From positions 100,960 to 164,959 of the forward strand of contig NZ_LMMP01000003.1 in NCBI RefSeq assembly GCF_001422815.1: a DNA stretch of 64,000 nt. The letters are read 5' to 3'. This stretch comes from Methylobacterium sp. Leaf91 (GTDB lineage: Bacteria; Pseudomonadota; Alphaproteobacteria; Rhizobiales; Beijerinckiaceae). Positions within the stretch are counted from its first letter, which is position 1, and the number at the start of each line of letters is the position of its first letter. Under the pieces are notes generated by a model, which was not told the origin of the DNA, ran no database searches, and saw only the letters and a program-made list of their open reading frames with translations. The position numbers were made by a program, and so were the translations under genes. Below, piece by piece: positions 17,752-27,125 of this stretch.

Positions 17752-20700
17752 ATGAGCAGTCTCGCCGAGACGACCCGGCCTCGGGCGGAGTCGTTTGTGG
17801 ACAAGGCCGAATGGGGCGAGACCGGGTCGCATAGCGGCGGCGGAGCGCCGGAGCGTAAGGCCGTACTACGCGGGGAGAGCCGCCCGGACCTCATCCGGGA
17901 CGAGGTTCTGGGAGAGATCTTTTCCGACAGCGCCCGCCTGCGCCCGGACCATCCCGCCATCATCGACGGCGCGAGCCGGGACGCGGCCGGCCGTCATCCC
18001 GCCTTTTCCTATGCCGAGGTCGAGGCTCGCGCGGGCGCCATCGCCCGTGGCCTCGCGCATCGCGGAATCGGCCCCGGCGACGTCGTCGGACTCTGGATGG
18101 CGCGGGGACCCGACCTGCTGATCAGCCAGATCGGGATCACGATGTCGGGAGCGGCCTGGCTGCCCTTCGACGCCGAGGCACCGGCCGATCGCGTCGCCGT
18201 CTGCCTAGACGATGCGGAGGCGAAGCTGCTCCTGGTCTCGCCCGCCCTCGCGCCCCAGGCGCCGGCGGCCAAGCCGGCCCTGACCCCGGAGGCGCTTCTC
18301 GCCGAAGTGCCGTCGGATGCGCCCCGTCCCGACCCGCGCGGTGCCGGCCTGACCCCCGCGCATCCCGCCTACCTGATCTACACGTCCGGCTCGACCGGGG
18401 TGCCGAAAGGCATCGTCATCAGCCACGCCAACATCTGTCACTTCCTGCGCTCGGGGAACGCGCTCTACGGGATGCGGCCCGACGACGTGGTGTTCCAGGG
18501 CGCCTCGGTGGCGTTCGATCTCTCCATGGAGGAGATCTGGGTTCCCTATCTGGTCGGCGCGACGCTGTTCGTCGCCAGCCCGGCGATGATGGGCGATGTC
18601 GAGGCGCTGCCCGACATCCTGACACGGAACCGCGTCACCGTGCTCGACACGGTGCCGACGCTGCTCGCCATGCTGTCACAGACGCTGCCGAGCGTCCGCC
18701 TCGTGCTGCTGGGCGGCGAGGCCTTGCCGGAGCCCCTGGTCGCCCGCTGGGCCACGGGATCGCGGAAGCTGTTCAACACCTACGGTCCGACCGAGGCCAC
18801 TGTGGTCGCCACCGCCGCCGAGATGCGGCCGGGCGAGCCCGTCACCATCGGCGGGCCGATCCCGAATTATTCCGTCTATGTGGCCAGCGAGAGCCTGGAC
18901 CTGCTCGGCCCCGGCCAGCAGGGCGAACTTCTCATCGGCGGCCCCGGCGTGGCGGCCGGCTATCTCCAGCGGCCCGAGCTGACGGCGGAGAAATTCGTCG
19001 CCAACCCGTTCCCCTCCGACGGGACCGACCCGGTGCTCTACCGGTCGGGCGACGCGGTCTCCCTCGATGCGCAGGGGCGGATCGTCTTCCACGGCCGCAT
19101 CGACGACCAGGTCAAGATCCGCGGATTCCGGGTGGAGCTCGGCGAGATCGAATCCCGCATCCAGGCGCAGGCAGGCATCAACCAGGCGGCGGTGGTCCTA
19201 CGCCAGGACGATGGCGTCGACCGCCTCGTCGCCTTCCTGATCCCCGAGCGGGGAACGGAATTCGACAAGGCCGCCCTGCGCCACACCCTCGCCGAACAGA
19301 TGCCGCCCTACATGGTGCCGGGGCATTTCGAGGTGGTGGAGGTGCTGCCGCGCCTGACCTCGGGCAAGGTCGATCGCAAGGCTTTGCGCATCGCCACACT
19401 CACCGTCGCCGACCTGTCGGGCGAGCAGGAGCTGCCCGACAACGAGACCGAAGCGGCGATGCTGGCCGCCGCCAAGCAGGTTTTCGGCAACCAGCCGATC
19501 CCGTTCGAGGCCGATTTCTTCGCCGATCTCGGCGGCCACTCGCTACTCGCGGCCCGGTTCGTCGGCGCCGTGCGCGAGGCGCCCGCCCTCGCGGCCATCA
19601 CCCTGCAGGACGTCTATACCCGGCGCACCCTCCGGGCCATGTCGGAGGCGCTGATCGAGCGCACCGGCGGCGTCGGCACCCAGATGGCCGTACGCGACCT
19701 CGGATTCGTGGCGCCGCCGCTCCTGCGCCGCATCCTCTGCGGGACCGCGCAGGCCATCGCCCTGCCATTCGTCATCGCGCTCGCCACGTCGCAATGGCTC
19801 GGAATCTTTGTCACCTACCTGCTGCTCACAGGCGGCTCGCTCGGCTTCTTCGGCGAGATCGCTGTGCTGCTGCTGGTTTATATCGGCATCAACGCCGTCA
19901 CCGCCTGCATCGCGATCAGCGCCAAATGGCTGATCCTCGGGCGGACCAAGCCCGGCCGCTACCCGCTCTGGGGCGTCTATTATTACCGCTGGTGGCTGAC
20001 GCAGCGGCTGACCCCGCTCGTCCACGTGAAATGGCTCCAGGGTTCGCCCGCCATCGCCATCTACCTGCGACTCCTCGGCGCGAAGATCGGTGCCGATGCC
20101 CTCATCTCCGATATCGAGGTCGGCGCGCCCGACCTGCTCAGCGTCGGAGAAGGGGCCTCCCTCGGCGGCCGCCTCGTCATCGCCAATGCCGAAGTGGTGG
20201 GCGACGAACTCATCATCGGCACCGTCAGCATCGGCGCCGATGTGGCCATCGGCACGTCCTGCGTCATCGGCCCGGACACGACGATCGGCGATTTTGCCGA
20301 GATCGCCGATCTCACCACGATCCCCACCGGCACGGTGGTGGAACGCGCCGAGCAATGGGACGGCTCACCCGGCCGCAAGGTCGGCATGGCCGACCCTTCC
20401 GTCCTGCCCGAGGCCGCCCGGGCCTCGCCCCGCCGGCGCGCCGGCTTCCTCGCCGTCTACGCCTTCCTGCTCGCCGCCATCCCGGCCGTGGGTCTGCTGC
20501 CGATCTTCCCCGCGTTCTACATCTTCGACCAGCTCAGCGATTCACTCAGCGACATCACCGATGTCGACTACCACTGGTATCTGCCGCTGCTGACCTGGCC
20601 CACCGCCATGCTGATGACGGCGGGCACGGTGCTCCTCATCGCCGGCATCCGCTGGCTGGTGCTGCCGCGGGTCTCGTCCGGCACCTACTCGGTGCATAGC

Positions 20701-21870
20701 GGATTCTACCTGCGCAAATGGGCCGTGGCGCTCGCCGCCGAGGTGACGCTGGAGACACTCTCCTCACTCTTCGCCACCGTCTACATGCGGGCCTGGTACC
20801 GGCTGATGGGCGCGCGGATGGGGCAGGGGGCGGAGATCTCCACCAACCTCGCCGGACGCTACGATCTGGCGGATGTCGGCGCGCGCAACTTCATCGCCGA
20901 CGAGGTCGTGTTCGGCGAGGAGGAGATCCGCCGGGGCTGGATGCACATGCATCCCGTGAGCACCGGGGCCCGCGTCTTCGTCGGCAACGACGCGGTAGTG
21001 CCACCGGGCGCCGTGATCCCCGACGACATGCTGGTGGGCATCAAGTCGAAGCCGCCCGCCAACGACCTGATGGCGCCGGGGGATACCTGGTTCGGCTCGC
21101 CGCCCATCAAACTCCCCTCGCGCCAGAAGGTCGATCTCGGCTCCAACGCGCAGACCTACGAGCCCGGCATCGGGCCGAAGCTCCGGCGCGGCATCTTCGA
21201 GGCCTTCTCCACCTCGTTCTCGCCGATGCTGTTCATCACCCTCGCGATCTCGGCCATCGACTTCTACTTCTACCCCGCCATCCTGGCTCAGGACTGGACC
21301 GGCCTCGCCGTCAGCTTCGTCGCCGTCAGCGTCGCCATCGCCTTCATCCAGTCCTTCACGGTGATCGGGGTGAAATGGCTGCTCATGGGGGCCTACCAGC
21401 CCGGCATGCAGCCGATGTGGTCATGGTGGGCCATGCGCACCGAGGCGGTGGCCGTGCTGTACTGGGGCTTGGCCGGCAAGGTTCTGCTGGAGCACCTGGT
21501 CGGCACGCCGTTCCTGCCCTGGATGCTGCGCCTGTTCGGCGCGAAGATCGGCTCTGGCGTCTGCATGCTCACCACCGACATCACCGAGTTCGACTGCGTC
21601 ACCATCGGCGACTATTCGGTGATCAACCGGACCTCGGCCCTGCAGACGCATCTCTACGAGGACCGGATCATGAAGGTCGGCCGCGTGGTGGTGGGCAAGG
21701 GCGTATCGGTAGGGGCCTTCTCGACGGTCCTCTACGACACCAAGGTCGGCGATTACGCCCGCCTGCGCCCGCTCACCATCGTCATGAAGGGCGAATCGAT
21801 CCCGAGCCATTCGGAATGGGAAGGCGCGCCGGCAGTGCCGGTGATTCACGCAAAGACGGCGGGGGCCTGA
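17752..21870 (+). CDS. Pls/PosA-type single-module non-ribosomal peptide synthetase with membrane acyltransferase-like C-terminus
   Basis: This 1372-residue protein has an adenylation domain (about residues 60-545; A3 motif YTSGSTGVPKG near 209, NTYGPTEATV, YRSGD, catalytic Lys in GKVDRKAL near 537). A carrier domain follows with the phosphopantetheine serine in DLGGHSLLAARF near residue 597. From about 650 to the end there are three repeats, each a pair or more of membrane segments followed by left-handed beta-helix (hexapeptide) sequence. There is no condensation or thioesterase domain. This layout matches the Pls family, which includes epsilon-poly-lysine synthetase, where the membrane part makes the isopeptide bonds. 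The amino acid used is not readable. It stands alone, with no biosynthetic partners. Confidence 0.9.
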   Translation: MSSLAETTRPRAESFVDKAEWGETGSHSGGGAPERKAVLRGESRPDLIRDEVLGEIFSDSARLRPDHPAIIDGASRDAAGRHPAFSYAEVEARAGAIARGLAHRGIGPGDVVGLWMARGPDLLISQIGITMSGAAWLPFDAEAPADRVAVCLDDAEAKLLLVSPALAPQAPAAKPALTPEALLAEVPSDAPRPDPRGAGLTPAHPAYLIYTSGSTGVPKGIVISHANICHFLRSGNALYGMRPDDVVFQGASVAFDLSMEEIWVPYLVGATLFVASPAMMGDVEALPDILTRNRVTVLDTVPTLLAMLSQTLPSVRLVLLGGEALPEPLVARWATGSRKLFNTYGPTEATVVATAAEMRPGEPVTIGGPIPNYSVYVASESLDLLGPGQQGELLIGGPGVAAGYLQRPELTAEKFVANPFPSDGTDPVLYRSGDAVSLDAQGRIVFHGRIDDQVKIRGFRVELGEIESRIQAQAGINQAAVVLRQDDGVDRLVAFLIPERGTEFDKAALRHTLAEQMPPYMVPGHFEVVEVLPRLTSGKVDRKALRIATLTVADLSGEQELPDNETEAAMLAAAKQVFGNQPIPFEADFFADLGGHSLLAARFVGAVREAPALAAITLQDVYTRRTLRAMSEALIERTGGVGTQMAVRDLGFVAPPLLRRILCGTAQAIALPFVIALATSQWLGIFVTYLLLTGGSLGFFGEIAVLLLVYIGINAVTACIAISAKWLILGRTKPGRYPLWGVYYYRWWLTQRLTPLVHVKWLQGSPAIAIYLRLLGAKIGADALISDIEVGAPDLLSVGEGASLGGRLVIANAEVVGDELIIGTVSIGADVAIGTSCVIGPDTTIGDFAEIADLTTIPTGTVVERAEQWDGSPGRKVGMADPSVLPEAARASPRRRAGFLAVYAFLLAAIPAVGLLPIFPAFYIFDQLSDSLSDITDVDYHWYLPLLTWPTAMLMTAGTVLLIAGIRWLVLPRVSSGTYSVHSGFYLRKWAVALAAEVTLETLSSLFATVYMRAWYRLMGARMGQGAEISTNLAGRYDLADVGARNFIADEVVFGEEEIRRGWMHMHPVSTGARVFVGNDAVVPPGAVIPDDMLVGIKSKPPANDLMAPGDTWFGSPPIKLPSRQKVDLGSNAQTYEPGIGPKLRRGIFEAFSTSFSPMLFITLAISAIDFYFYPAILAQDWTGLAVSFVAVSVAIAFIQSFTVIGVKWLLMGAYQPGMQPMWSWWAMRTEAVAVLYWGLAGKVLLEHLVGTPFLPWMLRLFGAKIGSGVCMLTTDITEFDCVTIGDYSVINRTSALQTHLYEDRIMKVGRVVVGKGVSVGAFSTVLYDTKVGDYARLRPLTIVMKGESIPSHSEWEGAPAVPVIHAKTAGA

Positions 21871-21924
21871 CTCGGGGCCTGCTCTTCCCGTTGGACGGTC
21901 CGCAAAAACCTGTAGGATGACGCC

Positions 21925-22137
21925 ATGAACAATATGGCACCTGTTTCACTTCCAAACCTGCAGGGCCTCGTCGGGACGTGGCGGCGGTTCGGCCAGGTCG
22001 GTCCCGTCTACGAGATCGTCAGTGTGGGCGATACGCCTGCGGATGGCGATCGGATCGTGCGCGTGCGCGTGCTGGAGACCAGCGAGGAGATCAATTATCG
22101 ACTCGCTGACGTCTTGGACGATCCCAGAGAGCGCTGA
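21925..22137 (+). CDS. DUF5397-like small protein, probable partner/antitoxin of VapD
   Basis: This 70-residue protein (LQGLVGTWRRFGQVGPVYEI...VRVRVLETSEEINYRLADVL) resembles the DUF5397 family, which is often found directly upstream of vapD. It looks like a small beta-rich protein with an acidic C-terminus. Its TGA overlaps the next ATG as TGATG at 22135-22139, the tight coupling typical of toxin-antitoxin pairs. An antitoxin role is inferred by analogy with VapX upstream of VapD in Haemophilus; no DNA-binding motif is visible. Confidence 0.75.
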   Translation: MNNMAPVSLPNLQGLVGTWRRFGQVGPVYEIVSVGDTPADGDRIVRVRVLETSEEINYRLADVLDDPRER

Positions 22138-22415
22138 TGTTCGCCATTGCGTTCGATCTCGTGGTCGCAGAGGCTCAGATCCATCATCCCAAAGGCGTGT
22201 CGCAAGCCTATACTGACATCCGCACCACGCTTTCCGGGCATGGTTTCGACTGGGTGCAAGGAAGTCTCTACACCAGCAAGGACGAGGATCTGGCTAAGCT
22301 GTTCTCGGCCATCACGGCCCTGAAGGGGCTGAGCTGGTTTCCCCTATCCGTGCGCGACATCAGGGCCTTCCGTGTCGAGCAATGGTCGAATTTCACCGCC
22401 TTGATCAAGGGTTAG
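22137..22415 (+). CDS. vapD: VapD-like ribonuclease (virulence-associated protein D family)
   Basis: The 92-residue protein starts MFAIAFDLVV, the ferredoxin-like beta1 with the catalytic-type Asp of VapD/Cas2 RNases. It continues with the family signatures YTDIRTTLSGHGFDWVQGSLY and FPLSVRDIRAFRVEQWSNF. VapD proteins are Cas2-like endoribonucleases that act as toxins or persistence factors. The start is fixed by the TGATG overlap with the preceding small gene. A bidirectional terminator follows 50 bases downstream, so the pair is a self-contained unit. Confidence 0.85.
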   Translation: MFAIAFDLVVAEAQIHHPKGVSQAYTDIRTTLSGHGFDWVQGSLYTSKDEDLAKLFSAITALKGLSWFPLSVRDIRAFRVEQWSNFTALIKG

Positions 22416-22467
22416 GCGAAGCCCGGCATGTCTCGGCCGATTGCCGGGCATGACGTTCCTCCGATCG

Positions 22468-22506
22468 AAAAAAGCCGGCGGAGCTTGGCGCCACGCCGGC
22501 TTTTTT
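22468..22506. terminator. Bidirectional Rho-independent terminator
   Basis: AAAAAAGCCGGCG at 22468-22480 pairs perfectly with CGCCGGCTTTTTT at 22494-22506. With A- and T-runs on both sides it can serve the vapD unit from the left and the alpha/beta hydrolase from the right. Confidence 0.93.
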
Positions 22507-22548
22507 AAAGAAGAATCGCTGGCGACGGATCGATCCCGTCCGTTTGTC

Positions 22549-23205
22549 TCACCCTACCTGCTCTTTCGGGCCGAGCCTCTTGTCGAGATAGGTGTCGACC
22601 GTCTGGGTCAGCTCGTCGACCTTGCCGTCGAAGAAGTGGTTGGCGCCCTCGACCACCTGATGCTCGATGATGACGCCCTTCTGCACCTTCACCTTCTCGA
22701 TGACCGGCATCACCTCGCGGGCCGGAGCCACGCGGTCCTCGGAGCCGTGCACGAACAGGCCGGAGGACGGGCAGGGGGCCAGGAAGGTGAAGTCGTAGCG
22801 GTTGGCCATGGCCGCGATTGAGATGAAGCCCTCGATTTCGGGGCGGCGCATGAGAAGCTGCATGCCGATCCACGAGCCGAACGAGACGCCGGCGATCCAG
22901 CAGGCCCGCGCCTCGGGATTGACCGACTGCACCCAGTCGAGCGCCGAGGCCGCATCGGACAATTCACCCGTGCCATGGTCGAAGTTGCCCTGGCTGCGGC
23001 CGACGCCGCGGAAATTGAAGCGGAGCGCCGCGAAGCCGCGATTGGCGAAGGTATAGAAAAGATTGTACACGATCTGATTGTTCATCGTCCCCCCAAACTG
23101 GGGATGCGGATGCAGCACGATCGCGATCGGCGCGCCCTTCTTCTTGGGTGCCTGGTAGCGCCCCTCGAGACGGCCGGCGGGTCCGGTGAAGATGACTTCG
23201 GGCAT
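22549..23205 (-). CDS. Alpha/beta hydrolase (dienelactone-hydrolase-like)
   Basis: From MPEVIFTGPAGRLEG the protein has 218 residues. It shows HPHPQFGGTMNN, RFNFRGVGRSQG, the nucleophile elbow GVSFGSW with Ser, the Asp in HGSEDRVAP and a C-terminal His in VEGANHFFDG, completing the triad. This is the cytosolic hydrolase group often annotated as alpha/beta hydrolase or COG2945. The substrate is unknown. The start at 23205 is preferred because GGAAAG precedes it and the longer reading has a poor N-terminus. Confidence 0.87.
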   Translation of the reverse strand: MPEVIFTGPAGRLEGRYQAPKKKGAPIAIVLHPHPQFGGTMNNQIVYNLFYTFANRGFAALRFNFRGVGRSQGNFDHGTGELSDAASALDWVQSVNPEARACWIAGVSFGSWIGMQLLMRRPEIEGFISIAAMANRYDFTFLAPCPSSGLFVHGSEDRVAPAREVMPVIEKVKVQKGVIIEHQVVEGANHFFDGKVDELTQTVDTYLDKRLGPKEQVG

Positions 23206-23300
23206 GGTCTTTCCAAAACTCCTGGCGCCGCTCGCTGAAAGCAACCCATCCTGTCGGCCAACGCGCCTTGACTCGGAGCGCCGCACTCTTAAAAACGCTC

Positions 23301-23315
23301 TTAGAATAATTCTAG
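23301..23315. promoter_or_regulatory. Irr/ICE-like iron box 1 upstream of the suf operon
   Basis: TTAGAATAATTCTAG has the form TTAGAA-N3-TTCTAR. The arms AGAA/TTCT are perfect reverse complements. It resembles the iron control element bound by Irr in Rhizobiales. The centre is 19 bases from that of box 2, so both would lie on nearly the same face of the helix. Confidence 0.65.
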
Positions 23316-23319
23316 GTGA

Positions 23320-23334
23320 TTAGAATAATTCTAA
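23320..23334. promoter_or_regulatory. Irr/ICE-like iron box 2 upstream of the suf operon
   Basis: TTAGAATAATTCTAA is a perfect TTAGAA-N3-TTCTAA palindrome. It lies 136 bases before the cysteine desulfurase start at 23471 and next to box 1. It is strikingly AT-rich against the GC-rich surroundings, as an Irr-type site would be. Identity of the binding protein is inferred from motif form only. Confidence 0.7.
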
Positions 23335-23470
23335 ACTGACTCGTTTCCAGAGACTTGGGATCGGTCGCCCCTCGAGGCTCGGCGCTTGGCGAAGACGTGT
23401 GGTGCCGGGGCCTTAGCATGATGACGGGGGGCAAAAGCAAGGAAATGTGGGTTCGGGCCTTGACCAACGC

Positions 23471-24631
23471 ATGACTATTTCGCGCGCCTATCTCGATCAC
23501 AACGCGACATCTCCGGTTCGTCCGGAGGTGGCGGTAGCGGTCGCGCGCGCGCTGGAACTGCCCGGCAACCCCTCGTCGATCCATCACGAGGGCCGTGCCG
23601 CCAAGGCTGCGTTGGAGGCCGCGCGCGACCAGGTCGCCGCCCTGATCGGCGCTGGCCAGAGCCGCGTCATCTTCACCAGCGGCGGCACCGAGGCGGCGAA
23701 TGCAGTCCTGTCGGGCGCTCTGATCAGGACCGGAGCCGCGGCGCCGACACGTCTCCTGATGAGCGCCACCGAGCATGCCTGCGTCGGGGCGGGACACCGC
23801 TTCGCGCCCGGATCGGTGGAGATCGTACCGGTTCACCCCTCCGGCCTGATCGACTTGGCCGCACTGAAGCAGGCCCTGGAGCGAGCGCGCGACGAATCGG
23901 TGCTGGTCTCCGTCCATGCGGCCAACAACGAGACCGGCGTGGTCCAGCCCCTCGCCGAGATCGTCGCCCTGGCCAAAGCGCATGGCCGTGCCCTCGTCCA
24001 TAGCGACGCAGTGCAGGCGGTGGGGAAGATCCCTCTCGATTTTGCGAGGCTCGGCCTCGATGCCCTCACCCTGTCCGGACATAAATTCGCCGCGCCGAAG
24101 GGCACCGGCGCGATCGTGCTCGCCGAAGGCGTCGCGCTGGATCGGGCTTTCATCCGGGGCGGCGGCCAGGAATCGCGGCAGCGCTGCGGAACCGAGAACC
24201 TGCCGGGTCTCGTCGGCCTCGGCGAAGCGGCGCGGATCGCTCGGGTGCATCTGGCCGGCATCGATGCCGACCTCCGAAACGGGACGGAAGCCGCCCTTCG
24301 TCGCATCGCCCCGGATGCCGTCGTCTTCGGGAGCGGTGCGCCAAGGCTCCCCAATACCCTGTGCTTCGCCGTGCCGGGACTCAATGCGGCAACGGCGCTG
24401 ATGGCGCTGGATCTCGCCGGAATCGCCCTCTCGTCCGGGTCGGCTTGCTCGTCGGGCAAGGTCGCCCGCTCGACGGTCCTGGCCGCCATGGGCGTGAGCC
24501 CCGCGCTGGCTGCGGGGGCGCTCCGCGTCAGTTTCGGCTGGAACAGCGCGGAAAGCGACCGCTCACGCTTCCTCACGGCCTTCGAACGGCTGGTGGGGAC
24601 CCTATATCAACGGCGAGGGCAGGCGGCCTGA
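23471..24631 (+). CDS. Cysteine desulfurase (NifS/IscS type), first gene of the suf operon
   Basis: The 386-residue PLP enzyme has YLDHNATSPVRPEV at its start, the PLP lysine in LSGHKFAAPKGTGA, HAANNETGVVQP, and the catalytic cysteine loop SSGSACSSG near residue 327. It removes sulfur from cysteine for cluster assembly. It is distinct from SufS later in the operon, a two-desulfurase arrangement common in alphaproteobacterial suf loci. Start at 23471 is chosen on family fit; a GTG at 23447 is an alternative. Confidence 0.92.
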   Translation: MTISRAYLDHNATSPVRPEVAVAVARALELPGNPSSIHHEGRAAKAALEAARDQVAALIGAGQSRVIFTSGGTEAANAVLSGALIRTGAAAPTRLLMSATEHACVGAGHRFAPGSVEIVPVHPSGLIDLAALKQALERARDESVLVSVHAANNETGVVQPLAEIVALAKAHGRALVHSDAVQAVGKIPLDFARLGLDALTLSGHKFAAPKGTGAIVLAEGVALDRAFIRGGGQESRQRCGTENLPGLVGLGEAARIARVHLAGIDADLRNGTEAALRRIAPDAVVFGSGAPRLPNTLCFAVPGLNAATALMALDLAGIALSSGSACSSGKVARSTVLAAMGVSPALAAGALRVSFGWNSAESDRSRFLTAFERLVGTLYQRRGQAA

Positions 24632-24705
24632 AGCGCCGCCCATCCCAAGCCATCCTCTCGCGAAAACCCCGGCCCTTGACGCCGGTGTAGGTCAGGAGAC
24701 GTGCA

Positions 24706-26175
24706 ATGCCTGCAGTGCAGGAAACCATCGACCGGGTCCGCTCGATCGACCTCGACCAGTACAAGTACGGGTTCGAGACCACGATCGAGATGGAGAAGTC
24801 CGCCAAGGGCATCTCCGAGGACGTGATCCGCTTCATCTCGGCCAAGAAGGACGAGCCCGAATGGATGCTGGCCTGGCGCCTCGACGCCTACAAGCGCTGG
24901 CAGACCATGCAGGAGCCCGACTGGGCGCGGGTCTCCTATGACAAGGTCGATTATAAAGACATCTACTACTACGCGGCGCCCAAGCGCCCGGCGGCGATGT
25001 CTCTCGACGAGATCGACCCCGAAATCCTGAAGACCTACGAGAAGCTCGGCATTCCCCTGCGCGAGGTCGAGGTGCTGGAGGGCATCGCCCCCGAGCGCCG
25101 GGTCGCCGTCGACGCGGTGTTCGACTCGGTCTCGGTGGCCACCACCTTCAAGGCCGAATTGTCGAAGGCCGGCGTGATCTTCATGCCGATCTCGGAAGCC
25201 ATCCGCGAATACCCGGACCTGGTGCGGAAGTATCTCGGCTCGGTCGTGCCCGTGACCGACAACTTCTTCGCGACTCTGAACTCCGCGGTCTTCTCCGACG
25301 GCTCGTTCGTCTACATCCCGCCGGGCGTGCGCTGCCCGATGGAGCTGTCGACCTATTTCCGCATCAACGAGCGCGACACGGGGCAGTTCGAGCGCACGCT
25401 GATCATCGCCGACAAGGGCTCATACGTCTCGTATCTCGAGGGCTGCACCGCCCCGAAGCGCGATGACAACCAGCTCCATGCCGCTGTGGTCGAACTCGTC
25501 GCTCTCGATGACGCCGAGATCAAGTACTCGACGGTCCAGAACTGGTATCCGGGCGACAACGAGGGCAAGGGCGGCATCTACAACTTCGTCACCAAGCGTG
25601 GCGACTGCCGGGGCGCCAACTCGAAGATCTCGTGGACCCAGGTCGAGACCGGCTCGGCCATCACCTGGAAGTACCCATCCTGCATCCTGCGCGGCGACAA
25701 TTCCCGCGGCGAGTTCTACTCGATCGCGGTGTCGAACGGCATGCAGCAGGTCGATTCCGGCACTAAGATGATCCATCTCGGCAAGAACACGACGAGCCGG
25801 ATCATCTCGAAGGGGATTTCCGCCGGGCGTTCGCAGAACACCTACCGCGGCCTCGTCTCGGCGCACCGGAAGGCGACGGGCGCGCGCAACTTCACCAACT
25901 GCGATTCGCTGCTCATCGGCGACCAGTGCGGCGCGCACACCGTGCCGTATATCGAGTCGAAGAATTCTTCCGCGCAGTTCGAGCACGAGGCCACCACCTC
26001 GAAGATCTCGGAAGACCAGATGTTCTATTGCCAGCAGCGCGGCCTCTCCAACGAGGAGGCGACCGCCCTCATCGTCAACGGCTTCGTCCGCGACGTGCTG
26101 CAGCAGCTGCCGATGGAGTTCGCCGTGGAGGCCCAGAAGCTGATCTCGATCAGCCTCGAAGGCTCGGTGGGGTAG
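24706..26175 (+). CDS. sufB: Fe-S cluster scaffold subunit SufB
   Basis: The 489-residue protein is SufB across its length, with [40 protein letters not shown], the cluster-related cysteine/His region [17 protein letters not shown], and [20 protein letters not shown]. SufB is the scaffold of the SufBC2D complex on which clusters are built with sulfur from SufS. AGGAGA lies ahead of the ATG. It follows the desulfurase by about 75 bases; a 195-base gap holding a repeat separates it from sufC. Confidence 0.97.
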   Translation: MPAVQETIDRVRSIDLDQYKYGFETTIEMEKSAKGISEDVIRFISAKKDEPEWMLAWRLDAYKRWQTMQEPDWARVSYDKVDYKDIYYYAAPKRPAAMSLDEIDPEILKTYEKLGIPLREVEVLEGIAPERRVAVDAVFDSVSVATTFKAELSKAGVIFMPISEAIREYPDLVRKYLGSVVPVTDNFFATLNSAVFSDGSFVYIPPGVRCPMELSTYFRINERDTGQFERTLIIADKGSYVSYLEGCTAPKRDDNQLHAAVVELVALDDAEIKYSTVQNWYPGDNEGKGGIYNFVTKRGDCRGANSKISWTQVETGSAITWKYPSCILRGDNSRGEFYSIAVSNGMQQVDSGTKMIHLGKNTTSRIISKGISAGRSQNTYRGLVSAHRKATGARNFTNCDSLLIGDQCGAHTVPYIESKNSSAQFEHEATTSKISEDQMFYCQQRGLSNEEATALIVNGFVRDVLQQLPMEFAVEAQKLISISLEGSVG

Positions 26176-26183
26176 GGCGGTTT

Positions 26184-26275
26184 TTCCCTTCTCCCCTCTG
26201 CGGGAGAAGGTGGCCCGCGAAGCGGGCCGGATGAGGGGTGCGCGCGACCCGGAGGGGTCGCCCCCTCTTGCGGGA
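26184..26275. repeat. Extragenic palindromic repeat between sufB and sufC
   Basis: The sequence contains CCTTCTCCC...GGGAGAAGG at about 26188-26210, then GGCCCGC/GCGGGCC at about 26212-26229. The remainder resembles the CTCTCCC/GGGAGAGG family seen near 2460 and 54500. It has no T-run, so it is not an obvious terminator and the operon can be read through. Confidence 0.7.
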
Positions 26276-26370
26276 CTTCGTACCGATCCGCCCGCTCCGT
26301 AGGCACGCCCCTCTCCTCGGATGGGAAAGGGTCGCTCCGCGTTTCAAGTTTTAGAACGGACTTTGCTGCA

Positions 26371-27123
26371 ATGATCGAAATCAAGAACCTGACCGTCGCC
26401 ATCGAGGACAAGCAGATCCTCAACGGTCTCAACCTCACCGTGAAGGACGGCGAAGTCGCCGCCATCATGGGCCCCAACGGCTCCGGCAAGTCGACGCTGT
26501 CCTACGTCATCGCCGGCAAGGAGGATTATGAGGTCCTCGACGGCGAGATCCTGCTCGACGGCGTGAACATCCTCGAGATGAGCCCCGACGAGCGCGCCGC
26601 TTCCGGTGTGTTCCTGGCCTTCCAGTACCCGCTGGAAATCCCGGGCGTCGGCACCATGACCTTCCTCAAGGCGACGCTCAACGCCCAGCGCCGGGCGCGC
26701 GGCGAGGGCGAACTCTCCACCCCCGACTTCATCCGCAAGGTGAACGGCGCGGCGGAGAAGCTTGAGATCAACAAGGAGATGCTCAAGCGCGCCCTCAACG
26801 TCGGCTTCTCCGGCGGCGAGAAGAAGCGCATGGAGATCCTGCAGATGGCTCTACTGGAGCCGAAATTCTGCGTGCTCGACGAGACCGATTCCGGCCTTGA
26901 CATCGACGCCCTTCGCATCGTCTCCGGCGGCGTGAACGCGCTGCGCGCGCAGGGCCGCTCGTTCCTCGTCATCACCCACTACCAGCGCCTGCTCGACTAC
27001 ATCGTGCCGGACGTGGTCCACGTGATGTCGCAGGGCCAGATCGTGAAGTCGGGCGACAAGGACCTCGCCAAGGCGCTCGAGGCTTCCGGCTACGCCGAGT
27101 ACCGCACGGGCGAGGCCGCCTGA
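26371..27123 (+). CDS. sufC: Fe-S assembly ATPase SufC
   Basis: The 250-residue ABC ATPase has Walker [10 protein letters not shown] at residues 35-43, the SufC-specific [13 protein letters not shown], signature FSGGEKKR near residue 150 and Walker [17 protein letters not shown]. SufC drives conformational change of SufB-SufD during cluster assembly. The ABC signature LSGGE is here FSGGE, as usual for SufC. Two bases separate its stop from the sufD start, so the two are co-translated. Confidence 0.97.
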   Translation: MIEIKNLTVAIEDKQILNGLNLTVKDGEVAAIMGPNGSGKSTLSYVIAGKEDYEVLDGEILLDGVNILEMSPDERAASGVFLAFQYPLEIPGVGTMTFLKATLNAQRRARGEGELSTPDFIRKVNGAAEKLEINKEMLKRALNVGFSGGEKKRMEILQMALLEPKFCVLDETDSGLDIDALRIVSGGVNALRAQGRSFLVITHYQRLLDYIVPDVVHVMSQGQIVKSGDKDLAKALEASGYAEYRTGEAA

Positions 27124-27125
27124 TC

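Noticed and set aside
22137-22415. A Cas2-like protein suggesting a CRISPR locus
   Set aside because: The protein is a VapD-type relative; there are no cas1 or repeat arrays anywhere near it.
23312-24250. 312-codon antisense open frame over the first cysteine desulfurase
   Set aside because: High-GC codon bias makes long antisense frames common; the sense strand encodes a complete PLP enzyme.
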